Source: a virus
Strand: one strand, 5' to 3'
Virus record (IMG/VR): IMGVR_UViG_3300049222_000566
Coordinates: 1 to 24,470 of that record
Length of the DNA: 24,470 nucleotides
Of the stretch, positions 16,901-23,744 are shown piece after piece (position 1 is the stretch's first letter; each line of letters starts with the position of its first letter). Position numbers and translations under genes: made by a program. The notes under the pieces were generated by a model. The model had not been told where the DNA came from, searched no databases, and saw only the letters and a program-made list of their open reading frames with translations.

Positions 16901-19900
16901 ATTTTTCTAAATATTTAAATAAAAATTATAATACTCTATTAGACGCAACTTTAAATAATATAGACTTTCAAAAAGGAGGTGGCATTTCTGCAGACTGGAA
17001 TACAAATCCTCCTACAAAAGAAGAGTTTATAGATTACTATGAAGCTACTAACGAAAAACCTTCTACAAGAGCTGACCGTAAAAAGTCATTAAATAACGCT
17101 ATAGCAAGACAAGTAGCAAATGAAGCTAGAATTGAATTTGCTAAAAAAGATCCTGCTACAGCTGAAATATTTAAAAAGAAGCATGGGGTTGTTTTAGCTA
17201 GTAAAAGTCAATTTGATAAACCAGCCTCTAGTTTAGACAGAGAGTTTAGATTAGAAACAGGTGATGTTAATAAGCTTTTGAATAAATACTTAGGAAGAGG
17301 CGTATATGATCTTAGAAAAAAAGAAAATATAGACCAATACATATCTGACTTAGAAAAATATGTGTTTCCTATATTTCCTAAAAAGTTTTTATTTACAGGT
17401 GAAGGAACAGGCATGTTCACTCATAGTAAAAGAGTTATAGGTGGTAAGTCTAGGTCTTTTACTGAGCAAGAAAGAGATGAAGTATACAATTATTATAGAT
17501 CTAAATTAACTAAATCATATAATAGCTTTAAAAATTGGGGTGAGGATATACCAGGTGTTACTGATTATACAAGAAGATTGTATGAAAATGGTAAGGCTGT
17601 AGGTAAAACTGAAGCCAAACAAAAAGAAAATTTTGAAAACGGCACAACTGCTAAGTTTAATGAACAAAATGGCTTAGTTTTTGATGAAATGTGGAAAAGA
17701 ATTTACGATACTATTAAAAAAGATAAGAATGCAGCTGTTGTATTTGGTAATTATTTTAAATTAGTAGCAAACGTAAAAAATCATCCGCATAGATTAGGGG
17801 CTGAAGTTATAGGTAGATCATTAAATGTAAAAGGTGATGGTAAAAGACTGTTTGAATTTGAACACGCTATGCCGGCTACTGGTGCTTATTTATATTTATT
17901 AGATAGCATACTTTCTAATAGAAATTTTTATCAAGATTTTAAAGCTGTTAAAAATAATTATAAAGTAATAGCTTTAGACAAAGCTTTAAATTATAAATTA
18001 GGTGATGCTGGTTTAGGTACAGGTATGCCTAATGGCTGGAAAGTGTTTTCAAACAGCTGGACAGAAAGATATTTTAATCCAACTGTTGCTTTATTTGACG
18101 GAGGTTTAGATCCTTCTAATATTGTAGATTTAAATGGTAATACATTTGAAGAAGCATATGGGGTAGATGCTACGGGTCAACCAACAACACAAATTAAATC
18201 ATCAAAATCTCTTGATCAAGAATTTAATAAAATGCTTGAAAGAGTTAAAGGTGTTGCAGCTGATGCTACATATTCTGAAGCTAGGGCTATAAAACTTGGA
18301 AAGAAAAATAATCCTTTTAAGTTTTTTGTTCCTTATTCAGCTGAGGACTACATGGGATTGGTATATCCTACACTTGGCAAGGGCGCTGAAGGTGATAAAA
18401 ATCTTAAATGGTATAAAGAAAACATTACTGATGTTTATGCAAGAGGAATTCGTGATTTTGAAATAGCTAAGCAGCAGTCTATGACACAATGGACTGAACT
18501 TAAAAAACAAATTAAAAATTCCCCCGCTAAATTAGGTAAAGAAGCTGTAAGAGATTTTACTAATGAAGAAGCTATAAGATTATATTTATGGGATCAGCAA
18601 GGTATGCTACCTGATAATGTTGCTAAAAAAGATATTGAAGCAATAAATAAATATATTGATAGTAAGCCTGAGTTAAAAAGTTTTGCAGAACAAATACAAG
18701 GATTGACTTCAGACGGCTACCCTGCACCTACAGGTGATTGGTTAGCTGGCACAATAACTACTGATTTAGTTAATTATACTAATACAGCTAGTAGAGAGCA
18801 GTACTTGAAGCAATGGCAAGAGAACGTAGATGTTGTGTATAGCAAAGAGAATATGAATAAACTCCGCGCTATTTATGGTGAAGACTATACCGAAGCGTTA
18901 AATGATATGCTTTATAGAATGAAGACTGGTCGCAATAGACCGTCTGGTGCTAATAAGCTTACTAATCAGTTTATGAACTGGGTTAATGATTCTGTAGGTA
19001 CGATAATGTTCTTTAATACAAGATCAGCATTGTTACAAACAATATCAGCTGTAAACTATTTAAACTTTACAGATAACAATCCATTAAGAGTTGCTGCTGC
19101 ATTTGCAAATCAAAAACAATACTGGTCTGATTTTTCTGAAATATTTAATTCTGATTTCTTAAAACAAAGAAGAGGTGGGTTAAAAACTGATGTTAACGCA
19201 GATGAAATAGCAAGAGCTGCTTCAACATCTGATAATAAAGTTAGAGCTGCGTTAGCCGCTATATTAAAGAAAGGATTTTTACCAACTCAACTTGCAGATA
19301 GTTTTGCAATATCAGTTGGAGGCGCTGCATTTTACAGAAACAGAATTAATTCTTTAATGAAAGATGGTCTTACTGAAGAGCAAGCTAAAGAGCAGGCGTT
19401 TTTAGATTTTAAAGAAACAACTGAAGAGTCTCAACAATCATCAAGACCAGATAGGGTCTCTATGCAGCAAGCGAGCCCATTAGGACGCGTTGTATTAGCT
19501 TTTGCTAACACACCTATGCAATATACTCGTTTAACTAAAAAAGCTGCCTTAGATCTCTTTAATGGACGTGGCGACTGGAAGACTAATCTTTCTAAACTTG
19601 CTTATTATGGAGCTGTTCAAAATATTATATTTACAGCTTTACAGTCTGCAATGTTTGCAATGTTATTTTCTGACGAAGAAGATGATGATGAAAAAGAAAA
19701 GATTGGTAGAATTGGTAATGGTATTGCTGATACTTTACTAAGAGGTTCAGGTGTATATGGAGCGGGTGTAGCAATGATTAAAAACATTGTCATGGAAGCT
19801 ATTAAACAATATAATAGCGGAAGACCTGATTACACAAAAGCTGCAGCTAAGATAACAAGTATATCACCTCCTGTAGATTCTAAAATAAGAAAGCTACAGT

Positions 19901-20631
19901 CTGTGGGTAGAACGTTTACTTATAAGCAAGAGATTGAAAAAATGAGAACAAAAGGTTTTGATATTGACAATCCAGCTTATATGGCTGTAGGGCAGACTGT
20001 TTCCGCATTAGCTAATATACCTTTAGACAGAGCAGTACGTAAAATGAACAACTTAAAAACTGCAGTTGATCAAGATACTGAATTATGGCAATCTATTGGA
20101 TTAGCTTTAGGTTATAGCGAATGGGATTTAGGGATGATACAAGCTCAACAAAAAAAGGATAAAGAGCAAAAGAAAGCTGATAAAGTTAAAAAAGCTTATA
20201 TGAAAAAGTTTGGTCCTAAGCTTGATGCTAAAACAAAAAGAATTATATCTTTTAGTAAAATGTCTAAAGAAGAGAAAAAAGAATATATTCAAAAAAGAGC
20301 AAAAGCAGGACAGCCTTTATTTAAAAAAGATTTTTCAAATAGTTTACCAAAAGGAGTATTAGGTAGGGCTAATAAAGATGGCACTATTGAAGTTGCTAAT
20401 GGACTATCACCTACAAAAAAGAAACAGGTTATAGCTCATGAAAAAAAGCATCAAGAAGATATGAAGTCTGGTAAATTAAATTACGATAAAAATTTTATTT
20501 ATTGGAATAATGAAAAATATAAAAGAACTTCTGATAAAAAAATAAATTACAAAGGAAAATTATATATCGAAGGCTCGCCTGCTTTGCCTTGGGAAAAAGC
20601 TGCAAATAACGCTGAAAAACAAATTAATTAA
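13921..20631 (+). CDS. Giant multidomain virion protein with two HExxH motifs
   Basis: A 2236-residue protein, the largest gene here. Residues 1-37 (MFEYNGTQFTLAEVE, then LSLDDYINQFG) are a short N-terminal module I recognise on large proteins of many marine phages. Residues 200-400 are Gly/Ala-rich with hydrophobic stretches; 400-560 are coiled coil. H614-E-F-L-H618 with E673/E674 about 55 residues later resembles a gluzincin zinc peptidase (residues about 575-720). The middle (1120-1650) is conserved-looking but unassigned. Residues about 1670-1930 (VGTIMFFNTRSALLQTISAV, PLGRVVLAFANTPMQYTRL, a membrane-like segment 1895-1916, then DEEDDDE) match large virion proteins of marine phages. Residues 2077-2130 are Lys-rich, and 2155-2236 hold a second motif, H2173-E-K-K-H2177. 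Probably carried in the particle and ejected; peptidase activity is inferred. Confidence 0.7.
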   Translation: MFEYNGTQFTLAEVESAAAKRNLSLDDYINQFGIKKIDSQSVEKQAPVAETTAPAAGQTPDMGSQLESGSSELQSEDPALGFFDQILKPDVERNETYKEREARQEIELRNKVNERLAKEKEQGELSTADKMVNSITNVADQFQQFIPNTVVASNKIFRGIFGDEAIDAFVANKKIPKFFKEGLSEKDLDFAIQQQKLQEAEMGKTGSIVKGFKEGDIGEIAAGIVNGITSIGSSAAINTLTAGGGLATDLIGRSYIDYNETLAAQKGKTISDLIRDNEDKVALPATIGAFSAGLERAGLKGAGKYLMNKVVQKGVNKTIAAALLSGNKEGLTELTQTGLDAANIADAKGESKLEAFGNAVFSEEGLESYLQGFVGGGILRGGKSNLLVDKTDKLKAATAMRSVFQSKYVKGALEEVEILREQKTATKDKEVKKTIDKQIKEKQKQVAEVILENNKMFNSMTDNEIYQSSKEYDKVTKLEQKQDKVNSRFENGEITKEDQNILLEEINSNINNSIQKLTKIKSDAINRSDANLEQNLETIEGLSSKIENLTFKRFKTSQEVQDYLLSKDKRKTKKSKILAEGNDGTIIQNPDGSQEIIINEEVSKKTGAINVGSHEFLHAVLFKTLQDSPETAISLGNSLKTEIDKLNSKEVKDSVFKDRLELYKNEKDAVRGEEVLALFSDATATGDLKFNENLFTKIGDQFRKIFDAVGIERKFDSGKDVYNFIKDYNKDISKGGLRQALIEGAKEGFKGKLIKAKNIEKEAEQSRKDSRSNLKSLLDKYKTKENLVQQSLLKTPQGQETFDFTKSEFGQEVAPIVEAVTKRLYDPIPLDAKRDVSRNDYKNGMISNLATIVANEYDPAKQDLDKFVSIRAFQRSNRLAKELGIESMVEEGGAGITTDVTEAKAITAEEKAPDEVSTKKSIIEALSIPASVIEKINKLAELAAIKADKELEGKNVSDLKKLTARNKAFNEIFSKQLFNDIKELLGKNTKNSNDFSKYLNKNYNTLLDATLNNIDFQKGGGISADWNTNPPTKEEFIDYYEATNEKPSTRADRKKSLNNAIARQVANEARIEFAKKDPATAEIFKKKHGVVLASKSQFDKPASSLDREFRLETGDVNKLLNKYLGRGVYDLRKKENIDQYISDLEKYVFPIFPKKFLFTGEGTGMFTHSKRVIGGKSRSFTEQERDEVYNYYRSKLTKSYNSFKNWGEDIPGVTDYTRRLYENGKAVGKTEAKQKENFENGTTAKFNEQNGLVFDEMWKRIYDTIKKDKNAAVVFGNYFKLVANVKNHPHRLGAEVIGRSLNVKGDGKRLFEFEHAMPATGAYLYLLDSILSNRNFYQDFKAVKNNYKVIALDKALNYKLGDAGLGTGMPNGWKVFSNSWTERYFNPTVALFDGGLDPSNIVDLNGNTFEEAYGVDATGQPTTQIKSSKSLDQEFNKMLERVKGVAADATYSEARAIKLGKKNNPFKFFVPYSAEDYMGLVYPTLGKGAEGDKNLKWYKENITDVYARGIRDFEIAKQQSMTQWTELKKQIKNSPAKLGKEAVRDFTNEEAIRLYLWDQQGMLPDNVAKKDIEAINKYIDSKPELKSFAEQIQGLTSDGYPAPTGDWLAGTITTDLVNYTNTASREQYLKQWQENVDVVYSKENMNKLRAIYGEDYTEALNDMLYRMKTGRNRPSGANKLTNQFMNWVNDSVGTIMFFNTRSALLQTISAVNYLNFTDNNPLRVAAAFANQKQYWSDFSEIFNSDFLKQRRGGLKTDVNADEIARAASTSDNKVRAALAAILKKGFLPTQLADSFAISVGGAAFYRNRINSLMKDGLTEEQAKEQAFLDFKETTEESQQSSRPDRVSMQQASPLGRVVLAFANTPMQYTRLTKKAALDLFNGRGDWKTNLSKLAYYGAVQNIIFTALQSAMFAMLFSDEEDDDEKEKIGRIGNGIADTLLRGSGVYGAGVAMIKNIVMEAIKQYNSGRPDYTKAAAKITSISPPVDSKIRKLQSVGRTFTYKQEIEKMRTKGFDIDNPAYMAVGQTVSALANIPLDRAVRKMNNLKTAVDQDTELWQSIGLALGYSEWDLGMIQAQQKKDKEQKKADKVKKAYMKKFGPKLDAKTKRIISFSKMSKEEKKEYIQKRAKAGQPLFKKDFSNSLPKGVLGRANKDGTIEVANGLSPTKKKQVIAHEKKHQEDMKSGKLNYDKNFIYWNNEKYKRTSDKKINYKGKLYIEGSPALPWEKAANNAEKQIN

Positions 20632-20633
20632 TT

Positions 20634-21539
20634 ATGCCAACAGAAACTTCTGCACAAAGAAGTGCACGTATTAATGCTGCACAAAAAGCTAAAAAACAAA
20701 GACTAAAAGCTAGAAATAGCCTTGGTAATATTTTTGAAGGTACATTTACTACAACGGCTCAAGCTAAAAAAAATAAAAAGTTTGATAATTTGCAAAGAAC
20801 AATAAATAATGTTGTTGCAAGTAAAAATCCCAAAGCTGGACCTAAAACTAAGGAAGAAACATTTGATTTTAGAAATCAAGCAACGGAAGCTTTGTCTAAT
20901 ACAAAACCAAATGCAAAGCCAAAAAGTAAACAATCAACAAAAAAAGATTTTGGTAAAAGTTTAAAACAATTCGACACATCAAATATTAAATCTGGTAAAG
21001 AAAAGTTATCTACTTCAAAAGCAACTGCGGCTACTTTAAAAGATTTAGGTTTAAAAAGTACAGCTAAAAAAGAGTCTAAGAAACAGCTTAGTAATAAAGA
21101 AAGAAGGCAGCAAAATAGAGCTGCTAATCTTGCTTTAAGAACGGGTAAAACTTTAGATGAAGCTTCTGCTTTAAAAGAAAAAAGAAGAACGGCTAGAAAA
21201 CAGTATCTTAGAAATTTTGCTAGTCAATTAGCTAGAGGTGAACAAGCTGCTCCTATTAAAGGTTTTGGTGAAGGTGAAGAAGGGAAACCAACTACCGCAT
21301 CGTCTTTAGTAGGGACTCAAAAAGAAATTGATGCAAAAAGAGAGCAAGTTGATCAAGATACAAAATCTATACAAAGAAGTATAGACACATTTAGCACACC
21401 TAACTCAGACTTTGGCTTAGGTGTAACACCTATGGGAGGTGTTGGTGAAAATTTTGGTATAGATCTTAATTTTAACACACCAGATCTAACAGCTAGTAAA
21501 TATATGCAACAAGAATACCGCAAAAAGCGAGGGTTGTAA
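20634..21539 (+). CDS. Lys-rich, probably disordered virion-region protein
   Basis: A 301-residue, very basic protein starting two bases after the giant gene's stop. Residues 1-215 are rich in Lys, Arg, Ala, Ser and Thr (for example SAQRSARINAAQKAKKQR and NKERRQQNRAANLALRTGK) and look like disordered or helical nucleic-acid-contacting sequence. The last 85 residues are more neutral with Gly/Asn/Phe patches (DFGLGVTPMGGVGENFGID) before a basic end. There is no Cys pair, membrane segment or known motif. As the last gene of the structural block it may be a DNA-associated internal virion protein, but it could equally be an accessory factor. I do not recognise the family. A bidirectional terminator lies 64 bases downstream. 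Confidence 0.55.
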   Translation: MPTETSAQRSARINAAQKAKKQRLKARNSLGNIFEGTFTTTAQAKKNKKFDNLQRTINNVVASKNPKAGPKTKEETFDFRNQATEALSNTKPNAKPKSKQSTKKDFGKSLKQFDTSNIKSGKEKLSTSKATAATLKDLGLKSTAKKESKKQLSNKERRQQNRAANLALRTGKTLDEASALKEKRRTARKQYLRNFASQLARGEQAAPIKGFGEGEEGKPTTASSLVGTQKEIDAKREQVDQDTKSIQRSIDTFSTPNSDFGLGVTPMGGVGENFGIDLNFNTPDLTASKYMQQEYRKKRGL

Positions 21540-21552
21540 AAAGGAAATAAGT

Positions 21553-21599
21553 TGCTTGTTAAGTATTAAAAGTTAACTTAATAAGCAGTATATTGCTTA
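21553..21599 (+). promoter_or_regulatory. Two mutually exclusive hairpins in convergent intergenic region
   Basis: Bases 21553-21564 pair with 21576-21587 in a 12-pair stem (one G-U) around an 11-base loop. Alternatively, 21582-21587 (TAAGCA) pair with 21594-21599 (TGCTTA) around a six-base loop. Both use 21582-21587, so only one can form. The pair stands just ahead of the terminator stem at 21611. It may shape 3'-end formation of the structural transcript. Confidence 0.55.
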
Positions 21600-21602
21600 A
21601 AT

Positions 21603-21641
21603 AAAAAAAAGGGGTAACCATTTACGGCTACCCCTTTTTTT
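21603..21641. terminator. Bidirectional intrinsic terminator between convergent operons
   Basis: GGGGTA at 21611-21616 pairs with TACCCC at 21629-21634, with a further CC/GG pairing (21618-21619 with 21626-21627) after one mismatch. An eight-A run precedes the stem and a seven-T run follows, so either strand gives a GC hairpin followed by a U-tract. It ends a few bases before the nrdA stop codon on the minus strand and separates the structural block from the nrd operon. Confidence 0.92.
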
Positions 21642-21643
21642 AT

Positions 21644-23389
21644 TTATCCATCACAAGATACGCAGTTAGGATCCATTGCTTGTGCAGCTATATCGCCGCG
21701 AAGCACTGATTCTGTTCTCATATAATATAATGTCTTTACTCCTCTTTTCCACGCTTCAAAGTGAACCTGATTAATCCATCTAGGCTCTGCTTCCGAGGGG
21801 AAAGCTAAATTAAGCGATACCGACTGATCTATATAATCCTGTCGTATACCTGCTTGACCAACCAATTCTAATTGGTTTATTTCTTTAAATGTTTTAAATA
21901 CATTTTTTATTGGCTCGCCATCTTCTTGAGTCAATCGTCCGAGGTGGTCGTAAAACCATCCATCGAGTTCTTTAATTCCTTGAACGGATCCACCATCTTC
22001 CAAAATTTTATCCCAAGTTTCTTTGGTATCAATGCCAACTTTCTTAAGTACTTTTTTAAGTTCATTATTTTTACGTATAAATGTTCCTTTAGCTGATTGT
22101 TCTGTAAACACGTTGGCAGCCCAAGGCTCAATTCCAGGAGATATATTCCCACTAAGCTTACTATTAGAGACTGTAGGGGCCACAGACCGAAGATGAGTGT
22201 TACGCATACCAGTACCCACACACCATAGCGGCTCCCCATATATTTCTGCAAGCTTTCTCGATGCTCTCTCAGACTCAATTTTAATTTTACTAAATATTTC
22301 ACGTGTTTTAAATTGTGCTAATAATCCTTCAAATGCAATACCTTTTTGTTGCAACAGCGTGTGCCAGCCTAATACACCTAAGCCTACTGCCCTTCCTTTT
22401 TCTGCGCTACGTATAGCATTCTCAAAGCCTTTCATATTCTTAGCTTTTTGAATAAACTCTTCCATCACTCCATCTAAAAACCAAATAGCATCATAAATAA
22501 GATTAGTGTTTTTCCATTCATCATATTTAGCTAGGTTTAAAGAAGATAGACAACAAACAAAACTATGTGATTCATCTGTATGCAATGTAATTTCACTGCA
22601 TATATTTGTCATGTGTACTTTTAAGCTATTGCTTTTGTAAGCAGGTGGATTAGCTTTGTTCGTATTACCTTTAAAGAGGATATACGGCTCCCCAGTAGCT
22701 TTACGTTTTTGGAGTAGCTTGGACCATCTTGATCTTGCTTCTTGATCACCGCTCTCGAGTCTTCGCATAAACTTATCGCCAACGACAGCACACTGATGTA
22801 AGTTAAGAGATTGCCTGTTGACGTCACCTTTAGGTTCTCTGATTTCCAACCATTCATCAAAATCAGGGTGTTCAATATTGAGATTAACGGATGCAGCCCC
22901 TCTTCGTACTGATCCTTGATTGGTCGCGAGTATAGTTGAGTCATAGATTTTGCAAAAAGGGACAACTCCATCTGATGTTCCATTACCTGTAATTTTAGCT
23001 CCAGCGGGTCTTATCATATTAATGCCTATACCTACACCCCCGCCGTGTTTTGCAAGTAGCATCATTTCTAAATTCTTTTGTCCAATATCATTTATACTAT
23101 CAGCTACGTCAATACCAAAACAACTTATAGGTAAACCTCGATCTGTACCTGTATTAGACAGCACGGGAGAAGCTAAACATAGCCAACCCTTCCATATATA
23201 TTCAAAAAACTTTTCAGCCAGTTCTGGCTTATATAAACGCCTCGCTACAGAATTAGCTACACGTAAATAAGCATCTCTAGGTGACTCACCTAAAAGTAAA
23301 TAACCGCCTGTTATAGTTTTTTTATAAACTTCAGTATCTCCCCAGGACGGATAGTCAACACCTTTTTTCCATTCTTTATTCCATTCCAT
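21644..23389 (-). CDS. nrdA: Class I ribonucleoside-diphosphate reductase, alpha subunit
   Basis: A 581-residue catalytic subunit that reduces ribonucleoside diphosphates to deoxyribonucleotides, supplying phage DNA synthesis. Active-site features are present: C90 (PISCFG) and C279 (VCCLSSLNL) as the redox pair, N262-C264-E266 (NICSEI) with C264 as the thiyl-radical cysteine, Y555-Y556 (TLYYMRTE) of the radical relay, and a C-terminal C576/C579 pair (NCVSCDG) for re-reduction by thioredoxin or glutaredoxin. Bacterial alpha subunits are usually 700-760 residues; this one lacks the N-terminal ATP-cone and is trimmed, so dATP shut-off through a cone is not expected. That is a common phage pattern. 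The ATG lies one base after the stop of the upstream gene, with no Shine-Dalgarno. Third gene of an nrdB - membrane protein - nrdA operon. Confidence 0.95.
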   Translation of the reverse strand: MEWNKEWKKGVDYPSWGDTEVYKKTITGGYLLLGESPRDAYLRVANSVARRLYKPELAEKFFEYIWKGWLCLASPVLSNTGTDRGLPISCFGIDVADSINDIGQKNLEMMLLAKHGGGVGIGINMIRPAGAKITGNGTSDGVVPFCKIYDSTILATNQGSVRRGAASVNLNIEHPDFDEWLEIREPKGDVNRQSLNLHQCAVVGDKFMRRLESGDQEARSRWSKLLQKRKATGEPYILFKGNTNKANPPAYKSNSLKVHMTNICSEITLHTDESHSFVCCLSSLNLAKYDEWKNTNLIYDAIWFLDGVMEEFIQKAKNMKGFENAIRSAEKGRAVGLGVLGWHTLLQQKGIAFEGLLAQFKTREIFSKIKIESERASRKLAEIYGEPLWCVGTGMRNTHLRSVAPTVSNSKLSGNISPGIEPWAANVFTEQSAKGTFIRKNNELKKVLKKVGIDTKETWDKILEDGGSVQGIKELDGWFYDHLGRLTQEDGEPIKNVFKTFKEINQLELVGQAGIRQDYIDQSVSLNLAFPSEAEPRWINQVHFEAWKRGVKTLYYMRTESVLRGDIAAQAMDPNCVSCDG

Positions 23390-23390
23390 A

Positions 23391-23744
23391 TTAATTATTT
23401 AAAAAGTATATAGTGTAACCTATCATTACGTTTATATTAACAGCTACTAAATTCCATTGCTTAGCAAGCCAAACCTGCGGAGTAGATATAAGCCCACCTA
23501 TTATATATATTGTAGGACCAATATCACCAGCTTTAAGTATATACGGAGCAATCATAATAAAAGCTGTACCCATATAACCTAATCTTTGAGCTATTCTTTC
23601 TTTAGCGCTCAATCTTCTGTCTTGTACAAGTAATCTTAAAAAGCTTTTTTTCCATCTAAATTCACACCGCATGCAGGTCTTTTTACCCGCATGCTTAAAC
23701 TTAGAATTTTTCTTTTTCTTTTTACATATATTACATTCTTTCAT
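23391..23744 (-). CDS. Small zinc-ribbon and membrane protein in nrd operon
   Basis: A 117-residue protein. I chose the ATG at 23744, which overlaps the nrdB stop as TAATG; a TTG six bases upstream is the alternative. Residues 4-27 contain C4-x2-C7 and C24-x2-C27 in a Lys-rich setting (CNICKKKKKNSKF, TCMRC), a probable zinc ribbon. After a basic linker (KERIAQRLG) there are three hydrophobic segments at about 56-71, 74-92 and 98-116, the second with a PQ dipeptide (LISTPQVWLAKQWN). A three-helix arrangement with PQ recalls SemiSWEET or PnuC-type small transporters, but similarity is too thin to claim transport. I recall the membrane part as a stand-alone small protein in other marine phages. 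The operon position suggests a link to nucleotide supply or host membrane metabolism. Confidence 0.65.
   Translation of the reverse strand: MKECNICKKKKKNSKFKHAGKKTCMRCEFRWKKSFLRLLVQDRRLSAKERIAQRLGYMGTAFIMIAPYILKAGDIGPTIYIIGGLISTPQVWLAKQWNLVAVNINVMIGYTIYFLNN

Noticed and set aside
17851-17880. FEFEHAMP in the giant protein as an HNH-type nuclease core
   Set aside because: No second His/Asn at HNH spacing and no Cys zinc ligands are visible.
19951-19980. FDIDNP segment of the giant protein as a catalytic DxDxD motif of a virion RNA polymerase
   Set aside because: The third Asp and the surrounding conserved polymerase context are missing, and the region fits the helical part shared with non-polymerase marine virion proteins.
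22197-22451. Plus-strand open frame opposite nrdA (also near 22950-23270 and 21872-22096)
   Set aside because: Each lies fully antisense to well-supported nrdA sequence with intact catalytic motifs and has no leader or recognisable product.
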